The notes beneath the pieces are model-generated. The model was not told the DNA's origin. It saw nothing but the letters and a program-made list of their open reading frames with translations, and searched no databases. A DNA stretch of 64,000 nucleotides from contig NC_014168.1 of assembly GCF_000092825.1 (NCBI RefSeq), forward strand, positions 1,417,946 to 1,481,945, read 5' to 3'. Shown in pieces: positions 7,022 to 22,243 of this stretch. Source of the stretch: Segniliparus rotundus DSM 44985 (lineage in GTDB: Bacteria > Actinomycetota > Actinomycetes > Mycobacteriales > Mycobacteriaceae). Numbering within the stretch: position 1 is the first letter of the stretch; each line of letters opens with the position of its first letter. Both the position numbers and the translations under genes were made by a program.

Positions 7022-7965
7022 CCGAAGCCGAGACGGCGTTGCGCTCGCTGCCGGTCCCGGAAGGGCTGGTCGGCTTGCGGCTGGATGCTGGCCTCGCGCG
7101 TTTGCTCGGGGTTTCGCGGACAAAGGCGGCGGAACTCGCCGACGCCGGACACGCGTTGGTCGATGGGAAAGAGGCTCGGCGTTCGGACCGGCTTGTCGAG
7201 GGGGCTTGGCTCGAGGTGTCCGTTCCGGCGGCTCTGCCGGCTCCCGTCGAAGAGGACGTCCCGGAAATCATCGCCGGGCTCAACGTTCTGTTCTCGGACG
7301 AGCATGTCGTTGTGGTGGAGAAGCCCGCCGAGATCGCAGTGCACCCGTCTGTGGGCTGGAGCGGCCCGACGGTGGTGGGCGGACTGAAAGCGCTCGGTTT
7401 CCGCATTGCCACCTCGGGAGTGGCCGAGCGGCAAGGCGTGGTGCAGCGGCTCGACGTCGGCACATCGGGCGTGATGGTGCTCGCGGCTTCCGAACACGCC
7501 TACACCGTGCTCAAACGCGCTTTCAAACATCGCGAAGTGGAGAAATGGTACGAGGCGCTGGTCCAAGGCCACCCCGACCCGTCGAGCGGCACGATCGACG
7601 CCGCGATCGGCAAACGCCCCGGCCCAGGATGGCGCTTCGCGGTGACCACGAACGGCAGGCCCAGCGTCACGCATTACGACACTCTTGAGGCTTTCGGGCA
7701 GGCGAGCTTGGTCTCGATTCGTTTGGAGACCGGGCGCACCCATCAGATCCGAGTGCATTTCTCCGCGCTCCGCCACCCGTGCTGCGGCGACATGCTCTAC
7801 GGGGCGGACCCCAAGCTCGCCGCGCGTTTGGGGTTGCGACGCCAGTGGCTGCATGCGCGCAAGCTCTCTTTCGCGCATCCTGGCGACGGGCGGATCATGC
7901 ACTTCGAGTCGGAACTGACAGAAGACCTGGCTCGCGCTCTGCAGACGCTGCGCGAGCCCATGTGA
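7018..7965 (+). CDS. RluA/RluD-family pseudouridine synthase (Rv1540-like)
   Basis: 315 residues from TTG 7018, which overlaps the lspA stop; this start leaves a complete N-terminal S4-like domain (about 18-75). The catalytic motif is [14 protein letters not shown] with the nucleophilic aspartate at about residue 146; further signatures are [14 protein letters not shown] and LHARKLSF. It isomerises uridines in ribosomal RNA; the exact target cannot be told. The operon with lspA is conserved in mycolata. Confidence 0.88.
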   Translation: MTEAETALRSLPVPEGLVGLRLDAGLARLLGVSRTKAAELADAGHALVDGKEARRSDRLVEGAWLEVSVPAALPAPVEEDVPEIIAGLNVLFSDEHVVVVEKPAEIAVHPSVGWSGPTVVGGLKALGFRIATSGVAERQGVVQRLDVGTSGVMVLAASEHAYTVLKRAFKHREVEKWYEALVQGHPDPSSGTIDAAIGKRPGPGWRFAVTTNGRPSVTHYDTLEAFGQASLVSIRLETGRTHQIRVHFSALRHPCCGDMLYGADPKLAARLGLRRQWLHARKLSFAHPGDGRIMHFESELTEDLARALQTLREPM

Positions 7966-8200
7966 ACCCATCTGCCACACAGGCCACACGGCGAGCGCGC
8001 GCATGCGGGGCACTGCGAATTTTTGACCAGACCGGGCTGTTCTGACCCCAGAGGCCAGCGCCCGCGGCCAAAAAAATTTCACTGAGAACTCGACACGCCG
8101 CTGTGTCGTCAGCAAAGCGCGCAGCGCTTCGGTTTCCCACCCCTCAAGGGTAGGCTGGAACACCTCCTCGCCCTTTGTCGCGACTTCGGAAAGGACGGCC

Positions 8201-11732
<3,532 letters not shown>

Positions 11733-11740
<8 letters not shown>

Positions 11741-12449
11741 GCTCGCTTTCGACCGGGTGCTCCTGCACGCGCCCGACCAACAGCGGGCGAAAGCGGCGTA
11801 CGAGCGGTTCTTGGGCAGGCGGATCGGATTCGAGCCCCGGGTGCCGAACGGAGCGGTCCAGCTCGGCCTTCCTTCGTGGGCTTCCCGGCCCGGGCTGGTT
11901 TTCTCGGCCCAGGACTACGAAGGCGCGGTGCGTTTGCTCAACCGCCGCGGTTTGCCGCTTGCCCCAGTGGACGATGCGCGTCGCACGGCGGCAGCGGTGG
12001 TGAACGGTTTGCTCCTCGGAGTCGTCGAGCGCTCCTCGATGGAGCAGGCGGCGGGCGACGATGCTCCTGCCGGCGAGATCGGGGCCATCGACCATGTTGT
12101 TGTTGCCTCGACGCATCTCGACCGCGTTGTCGCCACCTTCGGCGGCAGGCTCGGGCTCGACCTGCGCTTGGAACAACGAGTCCTGAAAGTCGCAAAACAG
12201 CTCTTTTTCCGCTGCCAGAACACTGTGCTCGAGGTGCTCGTCAAGCCTGCTCTGCCAGGCAAAGCCGACGAGGTTTGGGGTGTCGCGTGGCAGACCGGCG
12301 ACATCGAAGCCGCCCACCGGCGGCTTACCTGTTCGGGCGTGCCGGTCAGTGAGATTCGCGAAGGCAGGAAGCCAGGCACATATGTCGCCACCGTGAAAGA
12401 CCCCGCGCTGGCGACGCCGACTCTCTTGATCGAACATCGCGAAAGATAG
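11733..12449 (+). CDS. VOC/glyoxalase-like protein with two modules
   Basis: 238 residues from TTG 11733, overlapping the dnaE1 stop by 8 bases. Two repeats are visible: residues 1-100 beginning [12 protein letters not shown], and about 117-236 beginning [18 protein letters not shown] and ending with the PT.LLIEH strand typical of VOC folds. Family members bind a metal and act as isomerases, dioxygenases or lyases. The second module keeps the usual first-strand histidine (DHVV) and a Glu in VLEVLVKP, but the substrate cannot be predicted. It is probably co-transcribed with the ribokinase 11 bases downstream. Confidence 0.72.
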
Positions 12450-12460
12450 GCTGGGGAGCT

Positions 12461-13357
12461 ATGCCTTTCTCTTCTCGCGTCCCCGCTGTTCCTCGTGTTG
12501 CCGTCTTCGGCAGCGTGAACCAGGATCTTGTGCTCCGCGTGCAACGACCGCCGCATCCAGGGGAGACGGTGATGGCGAAATCTGTGGAGCGCCTGCCTGG
12601 CGGCAAAGGCGCGAACCAGGCGGTGGCCGCCGCGCGGGCTGGCGCCAAAGTCCAATTCATCGGCTCGTTCGGAGAGGACGAGGTCGGTTCGGTGCTCCGA
12701 GGCCGTCTGCGCCGGGAGAGAGTCGGTCTCACCGGCAGCATGGCTGTTCCCGGCCCCAATGGCATCGCGGTGATCCTGGTGGACGACACCGGTGAGAACA
12801 TGATTATCGTGCCTCCTGGGGCGAACGACAAATTGACGTTGACTGAGGCCGCAGAGAGTGTTTTGACGAGAGTCGACATCATATTGTGCCAGTTGGAAGT
12901 GCCTTTCGAGTCGGTTGTGGACGCGTTGCGGGTGTCCCGCGCAGCAGGCGTTTTGACGATCGTCAACTTCTCGCCGGTGCCAGCCGGACCGTTCCCCCAG
13001 GACATCTTGGAGCTGGCGGACGTTCTGATCGTCAACGAGGGCGAGGGCCGTGATCTGGGGGACCGCATCAATGTTGTGCCGCATGTGGTGACGACGCTCG
13101 GAGCCCGAGGAGCCCGCTACCGAGGACCTCTCGGCGAAGTGCAGGTGCCGTCACCGAAGGTGAACCCGGTCGACACCACTGGAGCAGGCGACGTCTTCGC
13201 GGGCGTGCTCTCGGCCTCGTGGCACCTCGGGCCGGAGAAAGCCGTGCGCCGGGCTGCCGTGGCGGGGGCGCTTGCGACGCTCGTGTCAGGCGCGGGCAAT
13301 TGCGCGCCGACAGCCGCGAAGATCGACGAGGCTGCTCAGAAGGCTCGCCAGCTTTAG
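12461..13357 (+). CDS. rbsK: ribokinase (PfkB family)
   Basis: 298 residues; N-terminal FGSVNQDLVLRV, the PfkB signature GGKGANQ (47-53) and the C-terminal DTTGAGD (238-244) containing the catalytic aspartate and anion hole. These are typical for ribokinases, which make ribose 5-phosphate from ribose and ATP in the cytosol. ATG 12461 follows a GGGGAG ribosome site. No ribose transporter lies nearby. Its TAG stop overlaps, on the opposite strand, the TAA stop of the ABC permease gene. Confidence 0.85.
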   Translation: MPFSSRVPAVPRVAVFGSVNQDLVLRVQRPPHPGETVMAKSVERLPGGKGANQAVAAARAGAKVQFIGSFGEDEVGSVLRGRLRRERVGLTGSMAVPGPNGIAVILVDDTGENMIIVPPGANDKLTLTEAAESVLTRVDIILCQLEVPFESVVDALRVSRAAGVLTIVNFSPVPAGPFPQDILELADVLIVNEGEGRDLGDRINVVPHVVTTLGARGARYRGPLGEVQVPSPKVNPVDTTGAGDVFAGVLSASWHLGPEKAVRRAAVAGALATLVSGAGNCAPTAAKIDEAAQKARQL

Positions 13358-14262
13358 GTGATGTCCCGGCTCCGGGCCCGCCACCAGCCCAGGCCGAGCA
13401 GGAGGATCGCCCAGACCGCGAGAGACGGGACGCCGTACGCGAGCATCGTGACACCAGTGTTCTCGTCCGGGCCTGATTTGTCGAGCATGATGGCGGACCC
13501 GAGCAAGGTTTGTCCGGTTGCGCTCACGGGCAGGAAGCGCGCGACAGACGCGGCCCCGGGGCCTTGGCTGCTCAAGGTGATGAAGCCGAGGATGAGCCAG
13601 AGAAGCGGCTCGCCGGGGAAAGACCAGAACGCTTGGCCCGCTGTCGCGGAAAGCGGGCTGCCGGTCAACAGCCCGAGCCCTGCGCCGATCCATGTCCACA
13701 ACACCGCGACCACAACGGAGGCGAGGCAGACTCCCATCACAAAGGCGACGCTGATGTGCGAACGGTGCAGGGTGCTGGACTCGAAGGAGCCCAGCAGATA
13801 GGTCGCGAGCAGCACCACGACATCGAGCACCAAGCCGTAGCCGATCCCGAAGAGAGTGGTCACGAGTATTTTCGCCGCGATTGAGCGGTCTCGTGAACGG
13901 GAGGTCCCGTAGGTGTGGGTGATGGTTTTGTGCTGGAATTCTGTCGCGGTGTTGACTCCGGCGAAAATACCGCAGAACAAGATGGTGAGCGCTCCGGCGG
14001 CGAAAAATCCCGCGTAGCCGAGCACCAAGGTGAGGGCGCTGAAGAGGCTTGAGCCGTACCGGTGGAACGAGTCTTCTTCGCCTTGCACGCCTGCGAGCGC
14101 GGCGAGCCCGGCGATGGTCGACAAGGCTGTGATGATGAGCGGCGCGAGGAGGAGGATCCACCAGAATCTGAGCGAGCGCACCTTGCGCCACTCCGATCTG
14201 ACCAGCCGCAGGAATTCCGGGCTGTCGCGCCCCGCGGCAGGGGACAGGTCGAAGACGGTCAC
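13354..14262 (-). CDS. ABC-2 type transporter permease
   Basis: 302 residues with a cytoplasmic N-terminus containing EWRKVRSLRFWW, the usual lead-in of ABC-2 permeases in Gram-positives, and six hydrophobic segments (about 36-58, 78-104, 130-150, 165-190, 210-225, 275-292). The start ATG overlaps the stop of the ATPase gene, so the two form one transporter. The substrate is unknown; similar pairs export antibiotics or lipids. Confidence 0.8.
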   Translation of the reverse strand: MTVFDLSPAAGRDSPEFLRLVRSEWRKVRSLRFWWILLLAPLIITALSTIAGLAALAGVQGEEDSFHRYGSSLFSALTLVLGYAGFFAAGALTILFCGIFAGVNTATEFQHKTITHTYGTSRSRDRSIAAKILVTTLFGIGYGLVLDVVVLLATYLLGSFESSTLHRSHISVAFVMGVCLASVVVAVLWTWIGAGLGLLTGSPLSATAGQAFWSFPGEPLLWLILGFITLSSQGPGAASVARFLPVSATGQTLLGSAIMLDKSGPDENTGVTMLAYGVPSLAVWAILLLGLGWWRARSRDIT

Positions 14263-15281
14263 CCCGGCACCTCCCTGGCCACGTATTGCGGGGTCACAAG
14301 AGCGGTGTACAGCTGGTCGAGGCCGATGGAGTCGTCCGCCTGCCCGAAGAGCGGGACGCCCGCCGTCTCGGCTATCTCGGCGATCCGCTCCCGGTTGACC
14401 CCGGTGACGAGCAGTCTGCCGTCCGAGGTGGGCTCGGCGCTCGTCGCGCCGTGCTCGCGCAGCGCGGCTCCCAGGGCGGCAGGGTCAGCGCTGGCGACAT
14501 AGGTGCGAGTGGCGTGCGCGCCGCGCAATCTCTCCAGCGAACCCTCGAACACGACCTTGCCTTTGCTGATGACGACCAAGTGGTCGATGGTGTGCTCCAC
14601 TTCCCGAAGGAGGTGGCTCGACATGAGCGCGGAGCCGCCCGCTTTCGCGAACGCGCGCAGGAATCCGCGCAACCAGCTCAGCCCGGCGGGGTCGAGGCCG
14701 TTGGCGGGCTCGTCAAGGACGAGGATGCGGGGATTGCCCAGCAGGGCGGTGGCGATCGCGAGTCGTTGGCGCATGCCGAGGGAGTAGGTTCTTGGACGTT
14801 GCGCGGCCGCCGAGCTCAGCCCGACGGTTTCCAGCACGTCTGTGGCTGTGGAGTCGGGCACGCCAATGGCGGCGCAATACATCTTGAGGTGGTCGATCGC
14901 TTTGCGGTTCGGGTGCATGCCGCTGGCGTCGAGCACGCCCGCGATGAGCTTGCCGGGGTTGGGCGACGTTCTCAGCGGCGAGCCTTCGACGAGGATCTGC
15001 CCGGCGTCGGGCCGCACGAGCCCGAGTATCGCCCGCAGCGTGGTGGATTTGCCGCTGCCGTTCGGCCCCAAAAACCCGGTCACCGCTGCGGGGCGGACCC
15101 GGAACGAGAGGTCGGAGACCACAGTGCTGCCTCGGAACGACTTGGTGAATCCGCGCACTTCGACAGCGGGAGCAGTCGCGCTTTCCGCTGCCGCCGCTCC
15201 CCGGTCGCGCATCACCGCCCCGGTGAGCGGGTCAGCGGTCACTGCCATACGAGCCCTCGGAAGTCCATATGTCGTGGACAT
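14259..15281 (-). CDS. ABC transporter ATP-binding protein
   Basis: About 340 residues with Walker A GPNGSGKST, signature YSLGMRQRL, Walker B ILVLDEPANGLDP and switch His (SSHLL), i.e. an ABC-2/DrrA-type exporter ATPase. The start is uncertain: ATG 15281 is used, ATG 15248 (MAVTADP) is possible, and the frame is open further upstream. It is followed with a 4-base overlap by its permease. Confidence 0.85.
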   Translation of the reverse strand: MSTTYGLPRARMAVTADPLTGAVMRDRGAAAAESATAPAVEVRGFTKSFRGSTVVSDLSFRVRPAAVTGFLGPNGSGKSTTLRAILGLVRPDAGQILVEGSPLRTSPNPGKLIAGVLDASGMHPNRKAIDHLKMYCAAIGVPDSTATDVLETVGLSSAAAQRPRTYSLGMRQRLAIATALLGNPRILVLDEPANGLDPAGLSWLRGFLRAFAKAGGSALMSSHLLREVEHTIDHLVVISKGKVVFEGSLERLRGAHATRTYVASADPAALGAALREHGATSAEPTSDGRLLVTGVNRERIAEIAETAGVPLFGQADDSIGLDQLYTALVTPQYVAREVPG

Positions 15282-15390
15282 TACACCAGGACGCGGTCTT
15301 GGGAGGAGATCTGCATTTCGGATGGCGTGTTTGCCCGAGGGCAAGTATTTCCGTCCGGGCGCCGGGCGAGGAGTTCGCGGGCTGCGCTCG

Positions 15391-16599
15391 TCAGGCCGAT
15401 TGCGCGTCCGCGAACCCCAGCGCCTGGTATGTCCGCCGGGTGAATTCCTGTTGCGCGCGACGGACGAGCCGGATGCTCGCGTTGTCCGCCGCGACGGCGC
15501 CGCTGGTGGCTCCGATGTGCTGCGTGAGGTAGATCAGGATCAGGTCGTGCTCGGGGTCGGCCTGCCACCAGGTGCCGTAGGCTCCGGGCCAGCCGAACGA
15601 GCCGAGTCCCGCTGGGGCGTGCGCGGCGCGGTGTTGGGCGGGGTCGGTCACAAGGTTAAGGCCAAGGCCGAAGGTCTGGCCTGCCCATGGCGCGCCGAGG
15701 AAAGGCCGGGCGCGAAGAGCCGGGTTCATGTGGTCGGAGCGCATGAGCGCCGTCGACTGTGCCGACACCACCTGCGTGCCGTCCGCGTTTCCGCCGCGCA
15801 GGAGCATCCGGGCGAAGCGCAGATAGTCCTGGGCAGTGCCCACAAGCCCTTCGCCCGCGCGGCAGAACGCCTGCGGCCCGGTCTTCGGCGGGCGCAGGGG
15901 GGCGGCTTCCAGCCCGCCGTCGGCTCCGGACTGATAAGCCGAGGCCACGCGGTTTTGTCGGGACTCGGGAACGCAGAAACCGGTCTGGCTCATCCTTGTC
16001 GGGTCGAGCACGTGTTCGCGCAGCACGTCGTCCGTCGTCGCGCCGCTGGCCCTGGCGAGCAGGACGCCGAGCAGGTCGGTCGAGTGCCCGTAGGTCATCG
16101 CGGCCCCAGGTTGATGCACCAGGGGCAGGGCGGCGAGCGCTGCGAGCCACGCGTCCGGGTTGCCTCGGGGCAACTGGCTGTAGGCGCGGCTGATCGGTCC
16201 CGCGATGGTGAACGGGTAGCCGATCCCGGCTTGATGGGTCAGCAGGTCGCGCACGGTGATCGGGCGGGCGAGCGGCTCGGTGGCTTCGAGCGGCCCTGCG
16301 GGGCTGGCAAGCACTTTGACGCGCTCGAATTCCGGGGCCCATGTGGTGATCGCGTCGTCGAGCCCCAGCACGCCCGCGTCCACGAGGCGCATGGCCGCGG
16401 CGGTTGCGATCGGTTTCGTCATGGAGGCGAGACGGAACAGGGTGTCGTGCTCCATGGGCAGGGCGCGCTCCACGTCCCGGAGCCCGGTGGCGGCGATCTG
16501 CGCGATCTCGCCTTTCAGCCAGACCAGCGTCACCGCGCCGGCGAGCTGGCCCGCGTCGACGGCTGCTCGGATCGGCTCCTGATTTGCGTCGAGGTCCAT
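15391..16599 (-). CDS. serine hydrolase of the beta-lactamase / esterase fold (class C-like)
   Basis: 402 residues without an obvious signal peptide. The nucleophile motif is S59-M-T-K62, the second motif Y170-G-H, and near the C-terminus WPGAYGTWW replaces the KTG triad, as in EstB/LpqF-like serine esterases and D-aminopeptidases. It probably acts on esters or small amides rather than beta-lactams. TAGGCT (16611-16606 on the minus strand) sits 6 bases before the ATG, pointing to leaderless transcription. Confidence 0.82.
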   Translation of the reverse strand: MDLDANQEPIRAAVDAGQLAGAVTLVWLKGEIAQIAATGLRDVERALPMEHDTLFRLASMTKPIATAAAMRLVDAGVLGLDDAITTWAPEFERVKVLASPAGPLEATEPLARPITVRDLLTHQAGIGYPFTIAGPISRAYSQLPRGNPDAWLAALAALPLVHQPGAAMTYGHSTDLLGVLLARASGATTDDVLREHVLDPTRMSQTGFCVPESRQNRVASAYQSGADGGLEAAPLRPPKTGPQAFCRAGEGLVGTAQDYLRFARMLLRGGNADGTQVVSAQSTALMRSDHMNPALRARPFLGAPWAGQTFGLGLNLVTDPAQHRAAHAPAGLGSFGWPGAYGTWWQADPEHDLILIYLTQHIGATSGAVAADNASIRLVRRAQQEFTRRTYQALGFADAQSA

Positions 16600-16657
16600 C
16601 GTGGCAGCCTAGCCGGAAGCGGCTTCGGCTGGCGCGGGTTGTCCCATGCCGCAAGGA

Positions 16658-16678
16658 GTTGAGTCATGTATACTCAAT
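16658..16678 (+). promoter_or_regulatory. HAIR element 1 (HspR operator)
   Basis: GTTGAGT-N7-ACTCAAT closely matches the HspR consensus CTTGAGT-N7-ACTCAAG. A TATACT that could serve as a -10 element lies inside it (16669-16674). Located 86 bases before the dnaK ATG. Confidence 0.85.
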
Positions 16679-16711
16679 TCCTGATTGACGAACCAAAATC
16701 CATATGGCAGA

Positions 16712-16732
16712 CTTGAGCGTAGCTCGCTGAAG
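16712..16732 (+). promoter_or_regulatory. HAIR element 2 (degenerate HspR operator)
   Basis: CTTGAGC-N7-GCTGAAG keeps 11 of 14 consensus bases with the correct 7-base spacer, 54 bases after the first element and 31 bases before dnaK. Confidence 0.65.
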
Positions 16733-16763
16733 TCTCTCGAATAGCTAAGGAGAAAAGACAACT

Positions 16764-18612
<1,849 letters not shown>

Positions 18613-18620
<8 letters not shown>

Positions 18621-19293
18621 GTCCGAGCAACACGCAGAGCGCGAGCCGGTCACGATCAACGACCGACGCCGGATCGACCCGGCAACCGGAACGGTTCGGA
18701 CTGATTTTCCAGCAGAAACGGGAACCTCGTCGGAGCCAGCTGGCTCCGACGAGGCCCCGGCTGGCCAGTCCGCGCCCGCCTCTGAACCGGCCGACTCCGA
18801 CAAAGTCGCCGAGCTTACGGAGGACCTCCAGCGCGTGCAGGCCGATTTCGCCAACTTCCGCAAGCGCACTGAGCGCGACCGGGCTGGAGTCGTTGCAGCG
18901 GCGAAGGCTTCCGTCTACTCGTTGCTGCTGCCGGTCGTGGACGACCTCGGCCGCGCGCGCGAACACGGCGACTTGGAGAACAGCCCCCTCAAGCCGGTCG
19001 CGGACCGACTCCAGCAAATCTTCGACGAGCAGGGGATTGTCCCTTTCGGTGAAGTGGGAGAGCCCTTCGACCCCCAGTTGCACGAGGCGGTGCAGCACAC
19101 CGGCGACGGCGATGTCTCCGTTGTCTCAGCGGTGTATCGGCAGGGCTATCGGCACGGAGAGCGGATTCTGCGCACCGCGATGGTGGTCGTCGAGGATGTC
19201 CCGGGCGAGGTTTCGGACCAGGGAGCCCAAGAGCAGCCGTCTGAGGCGGGCCAGCAGCCCGAGGCCGACGAACAGCAGACCGGCGATCAGTGA
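18613..19293 (+). CDS. grpE: nucleotide exchange factor GrpE
   Basis: 226 residues; a disordered acidic N-terminus (about 1-65), a coiled coil ([23 protein letters not shown]) and the GrpE beta-domain ([36 protein letters not shown]). It speeds ADP release from DnaK. The ATG overlaps the dnaK stop. The C-terminus has a Gln/Glu-rich extension of about 35 residues. Confidence 0.95.
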
Positions 19294-19330
19294 TAATGGA
19301 GCATTAGCAGGAGAAAGGAGGTGACGCCGG

Positions 19331-20521
19331 GTGAGCCCGCGTGAATGGGTTGAGAAAGATTTCTACGCGACGCTCGGCGTCGGCTCCAAAGCAAGCGCGG
19401 ACGAGATCAAAAAGGCGTACCGCAAACTCGCCAGAGAGCTGCATCCGGACGCGCACCCCGGCGACGCCAAGGCCGAACAGCGCTTCAAAGAGGTCTCCGA
19501 GGCCTACAGCGTGCTCTCCGATCCCGACAAGCGCAAAGAGTACGACGAGACCAGGGCTCTTTTCTCCTCCGGCGCTCATGCCGGCGGCCGGGGGTTCTCT
19601 GGTTTCGGCGGCGGGGCCTCGGCAGGCGCCCGGGACTTCGGCGTTCGAGATTTCTCCGACCTTTTCGAAGGCGGCTCCAGCACGTCGTTCTCAGACATCT
19701 TCGGGGGGGCCTTCCGCGACGGACGTTCTGCTCGTGGCGGCGCGAGCCGTCCGGGCAGCCGAGCCCGGCGGGGCAAAGATCTCGAGACTGAGACGACTCT
19801 CGGATTCCGTGAGGCGGCAAGGGGGGTCACCATTCCCTTGCGGATCACAAGCCAGGTGACCTGCGACTCCTGCCGGGGCTCGGGAGCGCGCAAGGGCTCT
19901 GTCCCGCGCAAATGCTCCTTGTGCGATGGATCGGGCTTGGTGACACGCCAAGAAGGCTCCTTCGGTTTCACCGAGCCGTGCTCGCACTGCAGGGGCGCTG
20001 GGCAGATCATTGACGATCCGTGCCCGGACTGCCAGGGCACTGGCCTGACGACGCGTTCTCGGACGATCACCATGCGAGTCCCCCCCGGGGTGCACGACGG
20101 CCAGCGTATCCGGCTCGCCGAGCAAGGCGAGCCCGGCATTCGCGGCGGCGGTCCCGGCGACCTGTACGTCACTGTGCATGTGGAGCCCGACGCCGTGTTC
20201 ACTCGCGACGGCGACGATCTGCGGTTGACGGTGCCGATGCGTTTCACTGAGCTGGCGCTCGGCTCGACCGTCACGGTGCCGACCCTCGACGGCAAGGTCG
20301 GGGTCCGCGTTCCTGCGGGGACCGCCGATGGCCGCACGTTGCGTGTTCGCGGCAAAGGCGTGGCCAAGCGCGGCGGCGGCGCGGGAGACCTCCTCGTCAC
20401 CTTGCAGGTCTGCGTGCCAGTCAAGTTGGACGAAGCCGCTCTCGAATCGTTGCGCAAATATGCCGCCTCAGAGGAGGCGAGCGGCTTTGACCCTCGAGCG
20501 AATTGGGCAGGTTCGCGATGA
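19331..20521 (+). CDS. dnaJ: co-chaperone DnaJ (type I, Hsp40)
   Basis: 396 residues: J-domain with the HPD motif (LHPDAHPGD), a Gly/Phe-rich linker, four CxxCxGxG zinc-binding repeats (CDSCRGSG, CSLCDGSG, CSHCRGAG, CPDCQGTG) and the C-terminal substrate-binding domains. It delivers clients to DnaK and stimulates its ATPase. The GTG start is preceded by AAGGAGGTGA (19315-19324), an almost complete match to the 16S rRNA 3' end. Confidence 0.96.
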   Translation: MSPREWVEKDFYATLGVGSKASADEIKKAYRKLARELHPDAHPGDAKAEQRFKEVSEAYSVLSDPDKRKEYDETRALFSSGAHAGGRGFSGFGGGASAGARDFGVRDFSDLFEGGSSTSFSDIFGGAFRDGRSARGGASRPGSRARRGKDLETETTLGFREAARGVTIPLRITSQVTCDSCRGSGARKGSVPRKCSLCDGSGLVTRQEGSFGFTEPCSHCRGAGQIIDDPCPDCQGTGLTTRSRTITMRVPPGVHDGQRIRLAEQGEPGIRGGGPGDLYVTVHVEPDAVFTRDGDDLRLTVPMRFTELALGSTVTVPTLDGKVGVRVPAGTADGRTLRVRGKGVAKRGGGAGDLLVTLQVCVPVKLDEAALESLRKYAASEEASGFDPRANWAGSR

Positions 20522-20913
20522 ACACGAATGACAACACGAACGAGCGCGGGCAAGACCCGCACGCAAAGGTCCTCGTGATTTCGGTGGCCGCGCAGCTCTC
20601 CGGCATGCACGCGCAAACTTTGCGCGCATACGACCGCATGGGACTTGTGAGCCCTGGTCGCGCTCCCGGCGGCGGCAGACGTTATTCGCTGCACGATGTC
20701 GAGCTCTTGCGCGAGGTGCAGCGGCTTTCCCAGGAAGAAGGCGTCAACCTCGCCGGAATCAAACGCATCATGGAGCTCACCCAAGAAGTGATCGAACTGC
20801 GCCGTCGCCTCGTCGACGCGGCAGAGGCCGCGCGCACCGTGCCCCGTGGCCGTGAACTTGTGCCCTTCCCCAAGTCGACCGCCTTGGTCGTCTGGAAGCC
20901 CCGCAAAGGCTAG
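20518..20913 (+). CDS. hspR: heat-shock repressor HspR (MerR family)
   Basis: 131 residues with an N-terminal MerR-type winged helix (VISVAAQLSGMHAQTLRAYD, then GGGRRYSLHDVELL) and a helical C-terminus. HspR binds HAIR inverted repeats and represses its own dnaK operon, with DnaK as co-repressor; the operators are visible upstream of dnaK. The ATG overlaps the dnaJ stop. An upstream TTG (20503) in frame is less likely. Confidence 0.93.
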   Translation: MNTNDNTNERGQDPHAKVLVISVAAQLSGMHAQTLRAYDRMGLVSPGRAPGGGRRYSLHDVELLREVQRLSQEEGVNLAGIKRIMELTQEVIELRRRLVDAAEAARTVPRGRELVPFPKSTALVVWKPRKG

Positions 20914-20963
20914 TTTCCGAGCCCCAAGGCGCTCTCGTGTTCGGCGTGGCATGATCCAGAACC

Positions 20964-21881
20964 ATGTCGCAACAACTGCAGGCCTGCGTTCTGTCTGACC
21001 GCGAGTCCCAACTGACCGCTGCTTTTGTTCCAACCGCGGGCATGATCGGGGTGTCCTTGGCCGATAACGGAGTCGAACTGCTCGGGCAACGCAGAGGACT
21101 GGACGCGTATCGGTCCTCGGGGAAAACAATGGGCATCCCGCTGCTGCACCCGTGGGCGAACCGTTTGAGCGCGAGCGACTACGCCGTCGCAGGCGAGACC
21201 GTGGCGCTCGCCCCGGACGCGGTCGGCGTGCATCACGACAACAACGGCCTGCCCATGCATGGCCTTCTTGCCGCGCGGCCGGATTGGCGAGTCGAGTCCG
21301 TCGCGGCCGACGAGCTGGTGGTGGTTTTCGATTTCGGCGCCTGCCCGGAGCTGCTCGCCAGTTTCCCGTTCCCGCACCGGCTGACCCTCGCCGTCTCGCT
21401 CGCCGGGCGGCGGCTCACGCTGCGCACGACCCTGGCGGCGACCTCGGCCAAACCCGTGCCGGTGTCGTTCGGCTTCCACCCCTACCTGTGCATCCCCGAT
21501 GCTCCGCGCGAGCGTTGGGAGGTCGAACTCCCTCCGCGGCGCCGCCTCGTGCTCGACGGTTGCGGCATTCCGACCGGCGAGGGGGCCAATGAGCCGGGAG
21601 AAACCGCCGTGCTGGGGGATCGGGTGTTCGACGACGGCTACGACACAATAGCCGCAGGCGCAGTGTTCGCCGTTTCCGCTGGCCGGCGCCGTCTCGAAGT
21701 CAGTCTCGACGAAGGCTACCCGTGCGCCCAGATATTCGCTCCCGCAGGCGAAGAGGTGGTCTGCTTCGAGCCGATGACAGCGCCGACCAATGCGCTGCGC
21801 AGCGGCGATCAGCTGCAATTCGCCCGCCCCGGCAAACCCTACAACGCGCAGTTCTCCATCACGGCGCGCCCGGCGCCGTAG
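20964..21881 (+). CDS. aldose 1-epimerase family protein
   Basis: 305 residues, cytoplasmic, with the mutarotase-fold signatures IPLLHPWANRL, a histidine at MHGLL, GFHPYLCIP (second catalytic His) and the late glutamate in VCFEPMTAPTNAL. It interconverts sugar anomers or epimerises a related sugar phosphate. It stands alone downstream of hspR; no sugar operon surrounds it. Confidence 0.85.
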   Translation: MSQQLQACVLSDRESQLTAAFVPTAGMIGVSLADNGVELLGQRRGLDAYRSSGKTMGIPLLHPWANRLSASDYAVAGETVALAPDAVGVHHDNNGLPMHGLLAARPDWRVESVAADELVVVFDFGACPELLASFPFPHRLTLAVSLAGRRLTLRTTLAATSAKPVPVSFGFHPYLCIPDAPRERWEVELPPRRRLVLDGCGIPTGEGANEPGETAVLGDRVFDDGYDTIAAGAVFAVSAGRRRLEVSLDEGYPCAQIFAPAGEEVVCFEPMTAPTNALRSGDQLQFARPGKPYNAQFSITARPAP

Positions 21882-21958
21882 GCCGAAGCGCTTCGGCTCG
21901 GGGTCGATGCCCCTTTTTCCTCGCGCTTTCTGTTAGCAAAGGATCTGCTCTGGGGCGG

Positions 21959-22234
21959 CTACACCTGGGCGGGCAGTTCGTCCCCTCGGTCCGCGGAGAC
22001 GGACAGTGCACCTGGGGTCGGTGTGGTCGGCGGAGGAGTCCGGTCGTGCTCGCCTGAGACGACGACAGCGGTCAGGATGATGATGACGACGATCGCGACG
22101 ACTGCGCCGATCAACCATTTTTTCGCCTCAACGTTGTTCCCGGCGCCCGGCGCCGTTGGTTGCGCCGGGGTCGCAGTGGCGGGCTGCGGCGTCTGCCCCG
22201 TCGATGGCGAGGTTTGCTTGTAGGGGTACGTCAT
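21959..22234 (-). CDS. small single-pass membrane protein sharing its N-terminus with the upstream MmpS-like protein
   Basis: 91 residues: a Pro/Thr-rich cytoplasmic start MTYPYKQTSPSTG, one membrane segment (about 40-60, WLIGAVVAIVVIIILTAVVV) and a short outer tail. The MTYPY start is shared with the adjacent 237-aa gene, nine bases upstream on the same strand. It looks like a paralogue without the outer domain. Function unknown. Confidence 0.55.
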   Translation of the reverse strand: MTYPYKQTSPSTGQTPQPATATPAQPTAPGAGNNVEAKKWLIGAVVAIVVIIILTAVVVSGEHDRTPPPTTPTPGALSVSADRGDELPAQV

Positions 22235-22243
22235 AGGAACACC

